A stretch of DNA of 64,000 nt, from contig NZ_CP107913.1 of NCBI RefSeq assembly GCF_036014115.1, positions 4,883,001 through 4,947,000 on the forward strand. The letters are read 5' to 3'. The notes beneath the pieces were generated by a model. That model ran no database searches. It was not told where the DNA came from and was given only the letters and a program-made list of their open reading frames with translations. The first letter of the stretch is position 1. Each line of letters begins with the position of its first letter. Of this stretch, positions 8,041-16,098 are shown piece after piece. The DNA comes from Streptomyces sp. NBC_00448. GTDB taxonomy: Bacteria; Actinomycetota; Actinomycetes; Streptomycetales; Streptomycetaceae. The position numbers were made by a program, and so were the translations under genes.

Positions 8041-8469
8041 CAGCGCTCGTTCCTTTCCGTTAACGCCCAGGGATCTGCCCACTGCACAACGTAACTGTCG
8101 AGCACACCGCATTTGAGGCAGCGCATCGCACTGCCAGCCGAGCGTGGAACGTGGCGGAGGGTGGCGCACAACCGGCGCTCTTGGACTCGCACTGAACTCA
8201 CTGCGCCCTGGTCGCGGGCCATATGTCATGGTCCGCGTCGGACGCCGCACCCCTCGCCACTCGGGGTTGGGTCGGCCGTCAACTGTATACGTACTACGAC
8301 GCTTGAGCCGGACTTCGGGTTCCTACCCACCACCCGCGAAATGACGCGCTGTTGGCTGGCCCCAGTCGATCGTGTGCATATACCGGGGGTGGCGCTTTTC
8401 GGCCAACATCGCGGAAACAGGGCCGTCCGGGGCACGCTGCCGACACCACTCCGTGTACCGGGACAATCC
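8041..8469. other. Divergent intergenic region
   Basis: No gene is supported in this stretch between the prim-pol and phosphatase genes. It is less GC-rich than its surroundings and contains GTATAC- and GTAC-type short palindromes near 8285-8300, consistent with divergent promoter DNA. No operator is assigned. Confidence 0.35.
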
Positions 8470-8499
8470 TGGACATGCCCACGATCGTGCGTGTAGAAG
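8470..8499 (+). promoter_or_regulatory. Candidate vegetative promoter of the SpoIIE-type gene
   Basis: TGGACA (8470-8475) and TAGAAG (8494-8499) are spaced 18 bp apart and resemble -35 and -10 hexamers. Transcription would begin near 8506, close to the possible start codons, so the mRNA would have a very short leader. Confidence 0.35.
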
Positions 8500-8527
8500 T
8501 GGGGTCTTGACAGCAGCGCAGCACGAC

Positions 8528-10201
8528 ATGGGGGTTTGCGATGCTATTCATGCAGATGCGCCGCGCATTGCGGACGAAAAGCGCCGATTGCCCCGCTCAC
8601 CGGCAACCGGCCGGAAGTATCCGGCCGTGAGCCCCGCACCCGTCAGAAAAGTGGCCGGAAGCGAGCCGTCCACTCCCGTCCAGGCGGACACTGACGCCCC
8701 TGTCCCCGCGCCCACCGCGCCCGGCACGGCCACAGCCGCCACAATCGCCACCGCGGCCGGTTCCGCGCTACCCGTCGCCCCTGTTCCGGTGCCGCCCTCG
8801 CCGACCTCCGCCCCGCGCGCGATGCCGCCCCGCGGCACCCCGGACCACTCCCTCGCCGTCCAGGACCGGCTCGCCGCCTGGGTGTGCGACCTGTCCCTGC
8901 TGCACGAACTGACCGAGCGGCTGGCCCGTACCGCCGCGCTCGATGACGCCCTGCACGAGGTGCTGCGGGCGGGCGCCACGCTGGTCGGCGCCCGGCGCGG
9001 GCTGATCGCCCTGGACCCGGCGGACGGGCTCGGCCCGGCGACGAGCGTCGGTCTGGGCCTCGGCCGCAGCGACCTCGGCACCCTGGAGACGGTTCCGCTC
9101 GACGCCGAGTCCGCCGAGGCGGTCCTCCCCGACCTGCTGCACGGCCCCGGTCCGACCACCCGGCACCGCGAGGTCGCCGCCCAGCTCGGCCTGGCCGCGA
9201 GCTACGCGGTGCCGCTGGTGGCGGAGGGCGCCGCCGAGAGCGGCACCAGCCCGGGCGACGGGGCCGAACACGCCGCCGGCCGCCCCACTGGCTCCCGCAC
9301 CGGCCCCCGCACCGGATTTTCCACCGACCACCCCGCCGGCCGCCTCGGCACCGCCGTCTGGTTCTACGACGAACCCGCCGAGCCCACCGACCGCCAGCGC
9401 CGCCTCGTCAGCCTCTACCTGCGCTTCGCCGTCGAGCACGTGGCCCGCTGCCTGACCCTGGGCCGGGCCCGCGCCGCGGCCCGCGCGCTGTCCGAGGAAC
9501 TGCTGCCGGCCCGGCTGCCGCGGGTGCCCGGTCTGCGGATGGCCGTACGCCACACCACCGGCCCGCGCGGCGGCGGCGACTGGTACGACGCGCTGCCGCT
9601 GCCCGAAGGCGCGCTCGGGCTCGCAGTCGGCGGGGTGACGGGCGCGGGGCCTGGCGCGGTCGCCGCGATGGGCCGGCTGCGAGCGTCCCTGCGGGCGTAC
9701 GCCGTGATGGAGGGCGAGGACCCGGTCGCGGTGCTGTCCGACCTCGAACTGCTGATGCGGCTGACCGAACCGGCCCGTTCGGCCACCGCGCTCTTCGCGT
9801 ACGCCACCGCGCTGCCGGGCGGCGGCCGCAAGCTGACCATGGCCGGCGCCGGGCACTGCCCGCCGCTGGTGGTCGGCGACCGGCGCTGCGAGTACGTGGA
9901 GACCTCGCTCTCCGCGCCGCTGAACATGCTGAGCTGCTGGGAGGCGCCCTGCGCCGAACTGGTCGTCCGGCCCGGCGAGAGCCTGCTGCTGTACACCGAC
10001 GGGCTGCTGCACCGCACCGGGGAGCCCGCGGACCGGGCGCTGTCCCGGCTGCACTCAGCCGCGCAGACCGCGCCCAGGAGCGTACGAGCCGACCCGGAGG
10101 AGCTGGCCGACCATGTGCTGCGCACGCTCTTCCCCGACGGGCGGGACCGGACCGACCACATCGAGGACCTGGTACTGCTCGTCGTGCGCTTCGACGACTG
10201 A
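8528..10201 (+). CDS. GAF-SpoIIE (PP2C-type) phosphatase with altered metal site
   Basis: The protein has 557 residues if it starts at the ATG at 8528; a TTG at 8507 is possible, and neither has a good ribosome site. A Pro/Ala-rich N-terminus of about 110 residues leads to a GAF-like sensor domain (LLHELTERLARTAALDDALHEVLRAG onward, split here only for orientation around residues 125-300). A SpoIIE-type PP2C phosphatase domain follows (about 330-555). GGGDWYDA keeps the first metal aspartate (Asp351), and YTDGLLHRTGEP and EDLVLLVVR are present. The usual GDVxGHG motif reads GGVTGAG, with Gly369 in place of the metal-binding aspartate. Such proteins normally dephosphorylate anti-anti-sigma factors, partnering RsbW-type kinases like those at 4510 and 12484. 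The altered motif suggests reduced or lost catalysis. Confidence 0.83.
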   Translation: MGVCDAIHADAPRIADEKRRLPRSPATGRKYPAVSPAPVRKVAGSEPSTPVQADTDAPVPAPTAPGTATAATIATAAGSALPVAPVPVPPSPTSAPRAMPPRGTPDHSLAVQDRLAAWVCDLSLLHELTERLARTAALDDALHEVLRAGATLVGARRGLIALDPADGLGPATSVGLGLGRSDLGTLETVPLDAESAEAVLPDLLHGPGPTTRHREVAAQLGLAASYAVPLVAEGAAESGTSPGDGAEHAAGRPTGSRTGPRTGFSTDHPAGRLGTAVWFYDEPAEPTDRQRRLVSLYLRFAVEHVARCLTLGRARAAARALSEELLPARLPRVPGLRMAVRHTTGPRGGGDWYDALPLPEGALGLAVGGVTGAGPGAVAAMGRLRASLRAYAVMEGEDPVAVLSDLELLMRLTEPARSATALFAYATALPGGGRKLTMAGAGHCPPLVVGDRRCEYVETSLSAPLNMLSCWEAPCAELVVRPGESLLLYTDGLLHRTGEPADRALSRLHSAAQTAPRSVRADPEELADHVLRTLFPDGRDRTDHIEDLVLLVVRFDD

Positions 10202-10423
10202 CGGCGGCCCACCGGCAGACCTGTTCCGTCCACCGCGCCCGCCCCGCCGTTCCCACTTCGACCGTTTAGCCCCGTTCATACGATTCATACCGCCACCATG
10301 TGACTCTTCTTCCACTTCTGCCCCTTCTCCCCCTCTCGCCCCTGGTTATCCACAGGCGCCCCGACCGGTCGCCGTCTCGCGCCCATACGATGGACGAACG
10401 GTTCATTCTTGAGGAGGCAGGAC

Positions 10424-11950
10424 GTGGCGAAGGCCGAGGACAGGCAGGACACGGCGGGGGGCCGGCAGGAAGAAGCGCTCGACGCGCAGGAGTCCGCCGA
10501 GGCGGGCGAGGCCGGGTCCGACGGGCAGGACCGCCCGATCAAGCAGCGCAAGAACGGGCTGTATCCCGCGGTGTCCGACGAGCTGACCGCGGTCATGAAG
10601 TCCGGCTGGGCCGACACCGAGCGGAGCGGCCTGGAGCCGATACCGCAGGCGCCGTATGCCGCGGCCCGCCGTGCCGCGCTGTCCGCCCGCTTCCCGGGCG
10701 AGCGGATCGTGGTGCCCGCCGGAAACCTGCGCACCCGCGCCAACGATACGGAGTACCCCTTCCGTGCCTCGACGGAGTACGTGCACCTCACCGGCGACCA
10801 GACCCAGGACGCCGTCCTCGTCCTCGAACCGATCGCCGAGGGCGGCCACACCGCGACCGCGTACCTGCTGCCGCGCTCCGACCGGGAGAACGGCGAGTTC
10901 TGGCTGGACGGCCAGGGTGAGCTGTGGGTCGGCCGGCGCAACAGCCTGACCGAGGGCGAGCAGCTGCTCGGGCTGCCGTGCAAGGACGTCCGCACGGTCG
11001 CCGACGTGCTGCGCGAGGCCACCGGCCCGGTCCGCGTGGTGCGCGGCTACGACGCCGGGGTCGAAGCGGCCCTCACCGACAAGGTCACCGCCGAGCGGGA
11101 CACGGAGCTGAAGGTCTTCCTGTCGGAACTCCGCCTGATCAAGGACGAGTTCGAGATCGGCGAGCTCCAGAAGGCGTGCGACTCCACCGCCCGCGGCTTC
11201 GAGGACGTGGTGAAGGTCCTCGACCGCGCGCAGGCCACCTCCGAGCGGTACATCGAGGGCACCTTCTTCCTGCGCGCCCGCGTCGAGGGCAACGACATCG
11301 GCTACGGCTCGATCTGCGCCGCCGGCCCGCACGCCACCACCCTGCACTGGGTGCGCAACGACGGCCCGGTCCGGGCCGGCGAACTGCTGCTGCTCGACGC
11401 CGGCGTGGAGACCCACTCCCTCTACACCGCCGACGTCACCCGCACCCTCCCGATCGACGGCCGGTTCTCGCCGCTGCAGAAGAAGATCTACGACGCGGTC
11501 CACGACGCGCAGCAGGCCGGCATCGATGCGGTCAAGCCCGGCGCCGCCTACCGCGACTTCCACGAGGCCGCGCAGCGCGTGCTCGCCGAACGGCTGGTCG
11601 AGTGGGGCCTGCTGGAGGGGCCGGTGGAGCGGGTGCTCGAACTCGCCCTGCAGCGGCGCTGGACGCTGCACGGCACCGGGCACATGCTCGGCCTGGACGT
11701 GCACGACTGCGCCCAGGCACGGACCGAGACGTACGTGGACTGCACGCTGGAGCCGGGCATGGTGCTCACCGTGGAGCCCGGGCTGTACTTCCAGGCGGAC
11801 GACCTGACGGTACCGGAGGAGTACCGCGGCATCGGGGTGCGGATCGAGGACGACATCCTCGTCACCGAGAGCGGCAACCGGAACCTGTCGGCGGGACTGC
11901 CGCGCCGCTCGGACGAGGTCGAGGAGTGGATGGCCGGGCTGAAGGGCTGA
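10424..11950 (+). CDS. pepP: Xaa-Pro aminopeptidase (aminopeptidase P)
   Basis: This is a 508-residue cytoplasmic metallopeptidase that removes an N-terminal residue preceding proline. A charged Gln/Asp/Glu-rich leader of about 45 residues is followed by the AMP_N domain and the pita-bread M24 catalytic domain. The five dinuclear-metal ligands are visible: Asp in LLLDAGVE, Asp in YTADVTRTL, His in HGTGHMLGLDVHD, Glu in LTVEPGLY and Glu in GVRIEDDI. The GTG at 10424 was chosen because GAGGAGG ends about 6 nt before it; a TTG 15 bp upstream overlaps that site. A perfect 14-bp-stem terminator follows immediately. It is a core actinobacterial gene with the usual family length. Confidence 0.95.
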   Translation: MAKAEDRQDTAGGRQEEALDAQESAEAGEAGSDGQDRPIKQRKNGLYPAVSDELTAVMKSGWADTERSGLEPIPQAPYAAARRAALSARFPGERIVVPAGNLRTRANDTEYPFRASTEYVHLTGDQTQDAVLVLEPIAEGGHTATAYLLPRSDRENGEFWLDGQGELWVGRRNSLTEGEQLLGLPCKDVRTVADVLREATGPVRVVRGYDAGVEAALTDKVTAERDTELKVFLSELRLIKDEFEIGELQKACDSTARGFEDVVKVLDRAQATSERYIEGTFFLRARVEGNDIGYGSICAAGPHATTLHWVRNDGPVRAGELLLLDAGVETHSLYTADVTRTLPIDGRFSPLQKKIYDAVHDAQQAGIDAVKPGAAYRDFHEAAQRVLAERLVEWGLLEGPVERVLELALQRRWTLHGTGHMLGLDVHDCAQARTETYVDCTLEPGMVLTVEPGLYFQADDLTVPEEYRGIGVRIEDDILVTESGNRNLSAGLPRRSDEVEEWMAGLKG

Positions 11951-11961
11951 CCGGTCGTGGG

Positions 11962-11995
11962 CCGGCCCGCCCCGCGCAGAAGCGGGGCGGGCCGG
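11962..11995. terminator. Bidirectional terminator after pepP
   Basis: A perfect 14-bp inverted repeat (CCGGCCCGCCCCGC / GCGGGGCGGGCCGG) encloses the 6-nt loop GCAGAA. It lies 12 bp after the pepP stop and 45 bp from the end of the convergent ATP-binding gene. Confidence 0.8.
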
Positions 11996-12040
11996 ACGCT
12001 GCGGGGACGGACGCGGCGGGCCGGATGCTTCGGCGACGGG

Positions 12041-12484
12041 TCAGGACGCCTTGAGCAGGGCGTCCTCCCGCCACTTGAGCACCTTGTCGAACGCCACGAC
12101 CGTGCCATGCCCCGGGCGGTCGTGGAACTGCACATGGTCGACGAGGGCCTCGATCAGGAACAGTCCGCGGCCGTGCTCGGCCTGCTGGCCCCGCAAGGTC
12201 AGCGCCCGGGCCGGCAGGCGGAAGTGGTCGTGGGGCAGGCCCGGCCCGGAGTCGGCGACCTCGATACGGCAGCAGTCGCCGTCGATCTGGGCGGTGACGC
12301 TGTAGCCCGTGGCAGAACCGGCGTGTTCCACGGCGTTCGCACATGCCTCGGAGAGGGCCACCGAGAGATCGAAGGAGATGTCGGGGTCGACCCCGGCCGT
12401 CTCCATGGTCCCCAGCAGCAGTCTCCTTGCCAGCGGAACGCTCGCAGCCTCGCGCCGCAAATGGAGTGACCACCAGATGCTCAT
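12041..12484 (-). CDS. RsbW-type ATP-binding protein (anti-sigma kinase-like)
   Basis: This 147-residue compact GHKL ATPase is the size of SpoIIAB/RsbW. The N box is ALSEACANAVEHA (about residues 43-55), the G1 box is VADSGPGLP, and the G2 region reads HGRGLFLIEALVD. The start (MSIWWSLHLRREAASVPLARR) is the typical N-terminus of a Streptomyces subfamily. AGGAGG lies about 6 nt upstream of the ATG. It probably controls a sigma-factor antagonist by phosphorylation or binding; the partner is unknown. It converges with pepP and is divergent from the copper operon. A small palindrome (12512-12525) lies just upstream of its start. Confidence 0.87.
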   Translation of the reverse strand: MSIWWSLHLRREAASVPLARRLLLGTMETAGVDPDISFDLSVALSEACANAVEHAGSATGYSVTAQIDGDCCRIEVADSGPGLPHDHFRLPARALTLRGQQAEHGRGLFLIEALVDHVQFHDRPGHGTVVAFDKVLKWREDALLKAS

Positions 12485-12839
12485 GCTCCAGCCTCCTGGC
12501 TGCGGCTCGACATACGGTTACGTATTGCCGCGAAAGCCCGGGCGTAAGCGTGATGTTGACGTGATGCCGCTCATTCGGCGGATGCGGAAGCCGCACGCGG
12601 CGGTGTAGGGGGCGCGGCTGTCAAGACCGCCCGCGCCGACGGGCGCCGCCACGGTCGACCCGGGCAACGGCCGTACCGCGTACCGGATCGCCCCGCCGGT
12701 CGCGTCCCGAGCAGGGTCCGCGGCGGGTCATCGACGGGGCATCGGCGGTGTCATCGGCGGAGTGCCGACAGGGTCCCGGCGCGGTCCCGGCGGGCGGGCG
12801 GCGGCAAGGGCGCCGTAGGCGGGCGAACCGGGCAGTGAG
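12485..12839. other. Divergent promoter region of the ATP-binding gene and copper operon
   Basis: No gene is supported in this 355-bp spacer. Apart from the palindrome at 12512-12525 it holds GC-rich sequence with no clear terminator. No recognisable CsoR- or Zur-type operator was found in front of the copper operon. Confidence 0.35.
12512..12525. promoter_or_regulatory. Palindrome upstream of the RsbW-like gene
   Basis: ATACGGTTACGTAT has perfect 5-bp arms (ATACG/CGTAT) around GTTA and lies 28 bp upstream of the start codon at 12484. It may be an operator or overlap the promoter; no regulator is assigned. Confidence 0.35.
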
Positions 12840-13727
12840 ATGATGACCGCCGTCATGGCTGCGCCTTCCTCCGACTCCTGCCGACCCGCGCCCACCGTGC
12901 GCGCGGGCGCCGGGATGCGACTGCTGCGGACCGCGGTGTTCACCGCGGTCTGCGTGCTGCTCGCCGCGATCGGGCACGCCATGGCGTCGGATCGTGCGGT
13001 TCCGGCCGGCTCCCTGGCGCTCGGCTGGCTCGCGGCCTTCGCGGTCGTCGCGCCGCTGGCGGGCCGGGAGCGCGGGCTGCCGGGCATCACCGCGCTGCTC
13101 GCCGTCGGACAACTCGCCCTGCACACGGTGTTCAGCACCGGGCAGATGTGCGCCTCCGTCACCGGCTCCTCCCGGAGCGGCTCCACGAACGAGCTGATCG
13201 CCGTCGCCGCCCGATTGGTGTGCGGCGGCGGTGGCAGCAGCTCCGCACTCTCCCCGGGGGCCGCTCGGCAGATCGTGCTGCGGGCCGGGATCGACCCCGC
13301 CGCGGTCGGCGGCGCCACGCAGCCGCGGGACGTGCTGATGCCGGGCATGTCGACGCTCGCCGGCTCCTCCGGCGCGCACGGCTCCCACGCGTCGCTGCCC
13401 TGCATGCTGCTGTCGATGTTCTCGGGTCCCATGCTGCTCGGGCACCTGCTAGCCGCCGTGCTCGCCGGGTTGCTGCTGCGCCGCGGTGAGGCCGCGCTGT
13501 GGCGGCTGGTCCGGCTGTCGGTGCGCGGCGCCGCGGGGCTGACCTCGCTGGCACCGTCCGCGCTGCGCCGGGCCTGCGTCCTGCTGGCGGCGCTCGCCGC
13601 CGCCGTGCCCTGCGCCCGCCGCCCGATACGGGGCGCCACGTGGTCGGCGCCGGCCCGGCACCGTACCGTCTGGCTGCGGCACTGCCTGGCCAGGCGCGGT
13701 CCTCCGGTGGTCGCACTGGCGGCCTGA
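12840..13727 (+). CDS. Membrane protein heading the copper operon
   Basis: The protein has 295 residues. Helices are predicted at about 29-48, 57-75, 80-95 and 190-215, with a long loop between the third and fourth that carries several Met, His and Cys residues (QMCASVTG, VLMPGMSTLAG, GAHGSHASLPCML). This content suits a metal-handling role, but I recognise no named family. It lies 243 bp upstream of ycnI in the same direction and is probably the first gene of the copper-handling cluster. The start is uncertain: ATGs at 12840, 12843 and 12855 are possible, none with a strong ribosome site. The C-terminal 60 residues are Arg/Ala-rich and cytoplasmic. The copper link is inferred from context and Met/His content. 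Confidence 0.68.
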   Translation: MMTAVMAAPSSDSCRPAPTVRAGAGMRLLRTAVFTAVCVLLAAIGHAMASDRAVPAGSLALGWLAAFAVVAPLAGRERGLPGITALLAVGQLALHTVFSTGQMCASVTGSSRSGSTNELIAVAARLVCGGGGSSSALSPGAARQIVLRAGIDPAAVGGATQPRDVLMPGMSTLAGSSGAHGSHASLPCMLLSMFSGPMLLGHLLAAVLAGLLLRRGEAALWRLVRLSVRGAAGLTSLAPSALRRACVLLAALAAAVPCARRPIRGATWSAPARHRTVWLRHCLARRGPPVVALAA

Positions 13728-13970
13728 CGCGGCGTCGGCTCCCCACCGGGAGCGCCGACGGACGCGCGGTCGCCCGGCCGCCCTCCCACGAGCACCGCTC
13801 GTACCCCTGACGGTCCCCCGCATCACACGCCCGTACGCGCACGCGTACGGCCGGGGTCCCCGATACGGGTACGCGTGCGGGTCCGGGGCGGGCTGCCCGC
13901 GTCCCCCCGCGCACGCTGCCGTGCGCGGTCCACCGTCAGCGCACCACTTCATCGTGGAGATACCCCTGCC

Positions 13971-14789
13971 ATGAGCAGTTCCCGTATGCGCGGCCGTGCC
14001 GCAACCGTCGCCGCGCTCGCCGGCTCCGCCGTCCTGCTGGCCGCCGTACCCGCCTTCGCCCATGTCACCGTGCAGCCGGGCTCGGCCGCCAAGGGCAGCT
14101 ACAGCACCGTCGCGTTCAAGGTGCCGTGCGAGGAGGACAACGCCTCCACCGTCAAGCTGGAGGTGAACCTCCCGACCGACCACCCGATCGCCTCGGTGTC
14201 GATCCAGCCCGTGCCGGGCTGGACGGCGAAGGTCACCACGGCCAAGCTGACCACCCCGCTGAAGACCGACGACGGCACCGTCACCTCGGCCGTCACCAAG
14301 ATCACCTGGACCGGCGGCAAGATCGAGCCGGGGCAGTTCCAGCAGTTCCCGGTCTCCTTCGGGCCGTTGCCGGACAACGCCGACTCGCTGTCGTTCAAGG
14401 CGCTCCAGACCTACAGCGACGGCAACGTGGTGCGGTGGATCGAGATCCCGCAGGCCGGGCAGCCCGAGCCGCAGAACCCGGCACCGACCCTGAAGCTCAC
14501 CGCGGCGGGCAGCGACTCCGGCGCCGCTCCCGCCACGACCGGCAGCCCCGCGGCGGCCCCGCCGGCCGGCGGCAAGGGCGCGGCGACCACCACCGCGTCG
14601 GCGAGCAGCAGCGACGACACCGCTCGCGCCCTGGGCGTGGCCGGGATCGTGGTCGGCGTGATCGGCGTCGGCTTCGGCGTGTACGGCGGCCGGCGGCGTA
14701 CGGCCGCGACCGGCGCCGGGGTGCCTGGTGCCTCGTCCACGGGTGCCGCGGGCGGCGCCTCCGACGGCCCCTCCGCGCCCTCGGCCTGA
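13971..14789 (+). CDS. ycnI: YcnI-family copper-binding protein (DUF1775)
   Basis: The protein has 272 residues. A signal peptide (1-30, ending VPAFA) leaves His31 as the mature N-terminal residue (HVTVQPG), as in the YcnI monohistidine-brace copper site. A DUF1775 domain (about 31-165) follows, including the ITWTGGKIEPGQFQQFPVSFG stretch, which contains the conserved tryptophan. After a Ser/Ala/Gly-rich linker there is one C-terminal helix (VAGIVVGVIGVGFGVYGG) with an RRR stop-transfer, so the protein is anchored facing outward. It is followed 88 bp later by the SCO1-like gene, then PCuAC, CopC-CopD and DyP. Known YcnI proteins bind Cu(II) and probably pass it to a partner such as YcnJ/CopCD. 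Confidence 0.92.
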   Translation: MSSSRMRGRAATVAALAGSAVLLAAVPAFAHVTVQPGSAAKGSYSTVAFKVPCEEDNASTVKLEVNLPTDHPIASVSIQPVPGWTAKVTTAKLTTPLKTDDGTVTSAVTKITWTGGKIEPGQFQQFPVSFGPLPDNADSLSFKALQTYSDGNVVRWIEIPQAGQPEPQNPAPTLKLTAAGSDSGAAPATTGSPAAAPPAGGKGAATTTASASSSDDTARALGVAGIVVGVIGVGFGVYGGRRRTAATGAGVPGASSTGAAGGASDGPSAPSA

Positions 14790-14877
14790 CCGGCCTCCGC
14801 CGGGCGGTCGCGGTGCGCGCACCATAGGACCGCGGCCGCCCGGCCCCTTCGAGCACTCGCGAACAGGAACTTCTCTC

Positions 14878-15537
14878 ATGCGCACCACCGTCAAAATCGG
14901 CGCAGTCGCCGTGACCGCGTCGGCCGCTCTCCTGCTCACCGCGTGCGGGGGTTCGTCGTCCGGCAGCGGTTCGAACGCCGCTGCCGTCGTGTCGACCCAC
15001 GCCTCGCAGGGACCGGGTGTCGTCCTGGACTCGCCGTTCGCCAAGCCCTCCCTGGTGCTGACCGACAACCACGGCAAGTCGTTCGACCTGGTCAAGCAGA
15101 CCGCCGGGCATCCCGTGCTGCTCTACTTCGGCTACACGCACTGCCCCGACGTGTGCCCGACCACCATGAGCGACATCGCGCTGGCCAAGTCGAAGCTGTC
15201 CCCGGCCGATCAGGCCAAGCTCCAGGTGGTCTTCGTCACCTCCGACCCCGACCGCGACACCCCTGCCCGGCTGAACGCCTGGCTCGGCGCGATCGACAAG
15301 AGCTTCATCGGTCTGACCGGCAAGTTCAGCACGATCCAGGCCGCCGCCCGCTCGCTCGGCGTCGGCATCGACCCGCCGGTGAAGGAGAAGGACGGCAGCA
15401 TCACCGTCACCCACGGCGCCGAGGTGCTGGGCTTCTGGCCCAAGGACAACAAGGCGCACGTGGTGTACATGTCCGGCACCACCGCGGACCAGTACACGCG
15501 CGAGCTGCCGAAGATCATCAGGAGTGAGAAGTCGTGA
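14878..15537 (+). CDS. SCO1/SenC-family copper chaperone lipoprotein
   Basis: This 219-residue exported lipoprotein has a lipobox ending at Cys23 (LLLTAC). The thioredoxin-like SCO fold carries the copper motif CPDVC (Cys89 and Cys93, in GYTHCPDVCPTTM), the TSDPDRDTP loop and a downstream His in VTHGAEV, giving the full Cys-Cys-His copper site. It delivers copper to the CuA centre of cytochrome c oxidase in known systems. CAGGAA precedes the ATG. The stop overlaps the GTG of the PCuAC gene by 3 bp, so the two are translationally coupled. In Streptomyces this pair is needed for oxidase assembly and development under low copper (established for the family). Confidence 0.94.
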   Translation: MRTTVKIGAVAVTASAALLLTACGGSSSGSGSNAAAVVSTHASQGPGVVLDSPFAKPSLVLTDNHGKSFDLVKQTAGHPVLLYFGYTHCPDVCPTTMSDIALAKSKLSPADQAKLQVVFVTSDPDRDTPARLNAWLGAIDKSFIGLTGKFSTIQAAARSLGVGIDPPVKEKDGSITVTHGAEVLGFWPKDNKAHVVYMSGTTADQYTRELPKIIRSEKS

Positions 15538-16091
15538 TCGCGACCAGGTCCGCCGGGCGGCGCACCCGGGCCGGCGCGGCCGCGCTGGTGGCCCTCGCCG
15601 CGGTGGCGACCGGCGGCACCATCGCGCTCACCGGCTGCTCGTCCTCGGCGGGTTCGCCGGGCTCCACGGGTTCCGCGGACACCTCCGCCGCCGCGGCCGG
15701 CGCCAGGTCCGCGCGCCCCGCCGAACTCGCGGTGACCGGTGGGTACATACCGCAGCCGCTGCTGACCGACATGGCCGCCGCGTACTTCACCGTCACCAAC
15801 ACCGGCGGCACCGCGGCCCAACTCACCTCCGTGACCAGCGGTCTGGCCGCGCACGCCACCCTGCACCGCACCGCCGGCGACACCATGCAGCAGGTGATGT
15901 CACTGCCCGTGCCGGCCGGCGGCAAGCTCACGCTGAGCACCGGCGGCAACCACGTGATGCTGGAGGACCTCACCCACAAGCCGGCGGTGGGCGACAAGGT
16001 GACGCTCACCCTGCACTTCGCGCACGCCACGCCGGCGACGATGACCGTCACCGTGCCGGTGCGTCCGACGACGTACCACCCAGGAGGCTGA
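15534..16091 (+). CDS. PCuAC-type periplasmic copper chaperone lipoprotein
   Basis: The protein has 185 residues. The signal peptide ends in LTGC (Cys35 lipid anchor), followed by a Ser/Ala-rich linker and a DUF461/PCuAC domain (about 60-185). The copper motif H-x(n)-M-x(21-22)-H-x-M can be traced: His and Met in LHRTAGDTMQQVM, then His and Met in GGNHVML. It binds Cu(I) outside the cell and hands it to SCO1 or directly to CuA. The GTG at 15534 overlaps the SCO1 stop (GTGA), showing coupling. The stop is 7 bp before the CopC-CopD start. Confidence 0.94.
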   Translation: MIATRSAGRRTRAGAAALVALAAVATGGTIALTGCSSSAGSPGSTGSADTSAAAAGARSARPAELAVTGGYIPQPLLTDMAAAYFTVTNTGGTAAQLTSVTSGLAAHATLHRTAGDTMQQVMSLPVPAGGKLTLSTGGNHVMLEDLTHKPAVGDKVTLTLHFAHATPATMTVTVPVRPTTYHPGG

Positions 16092-16098
16092 ACAGCCG

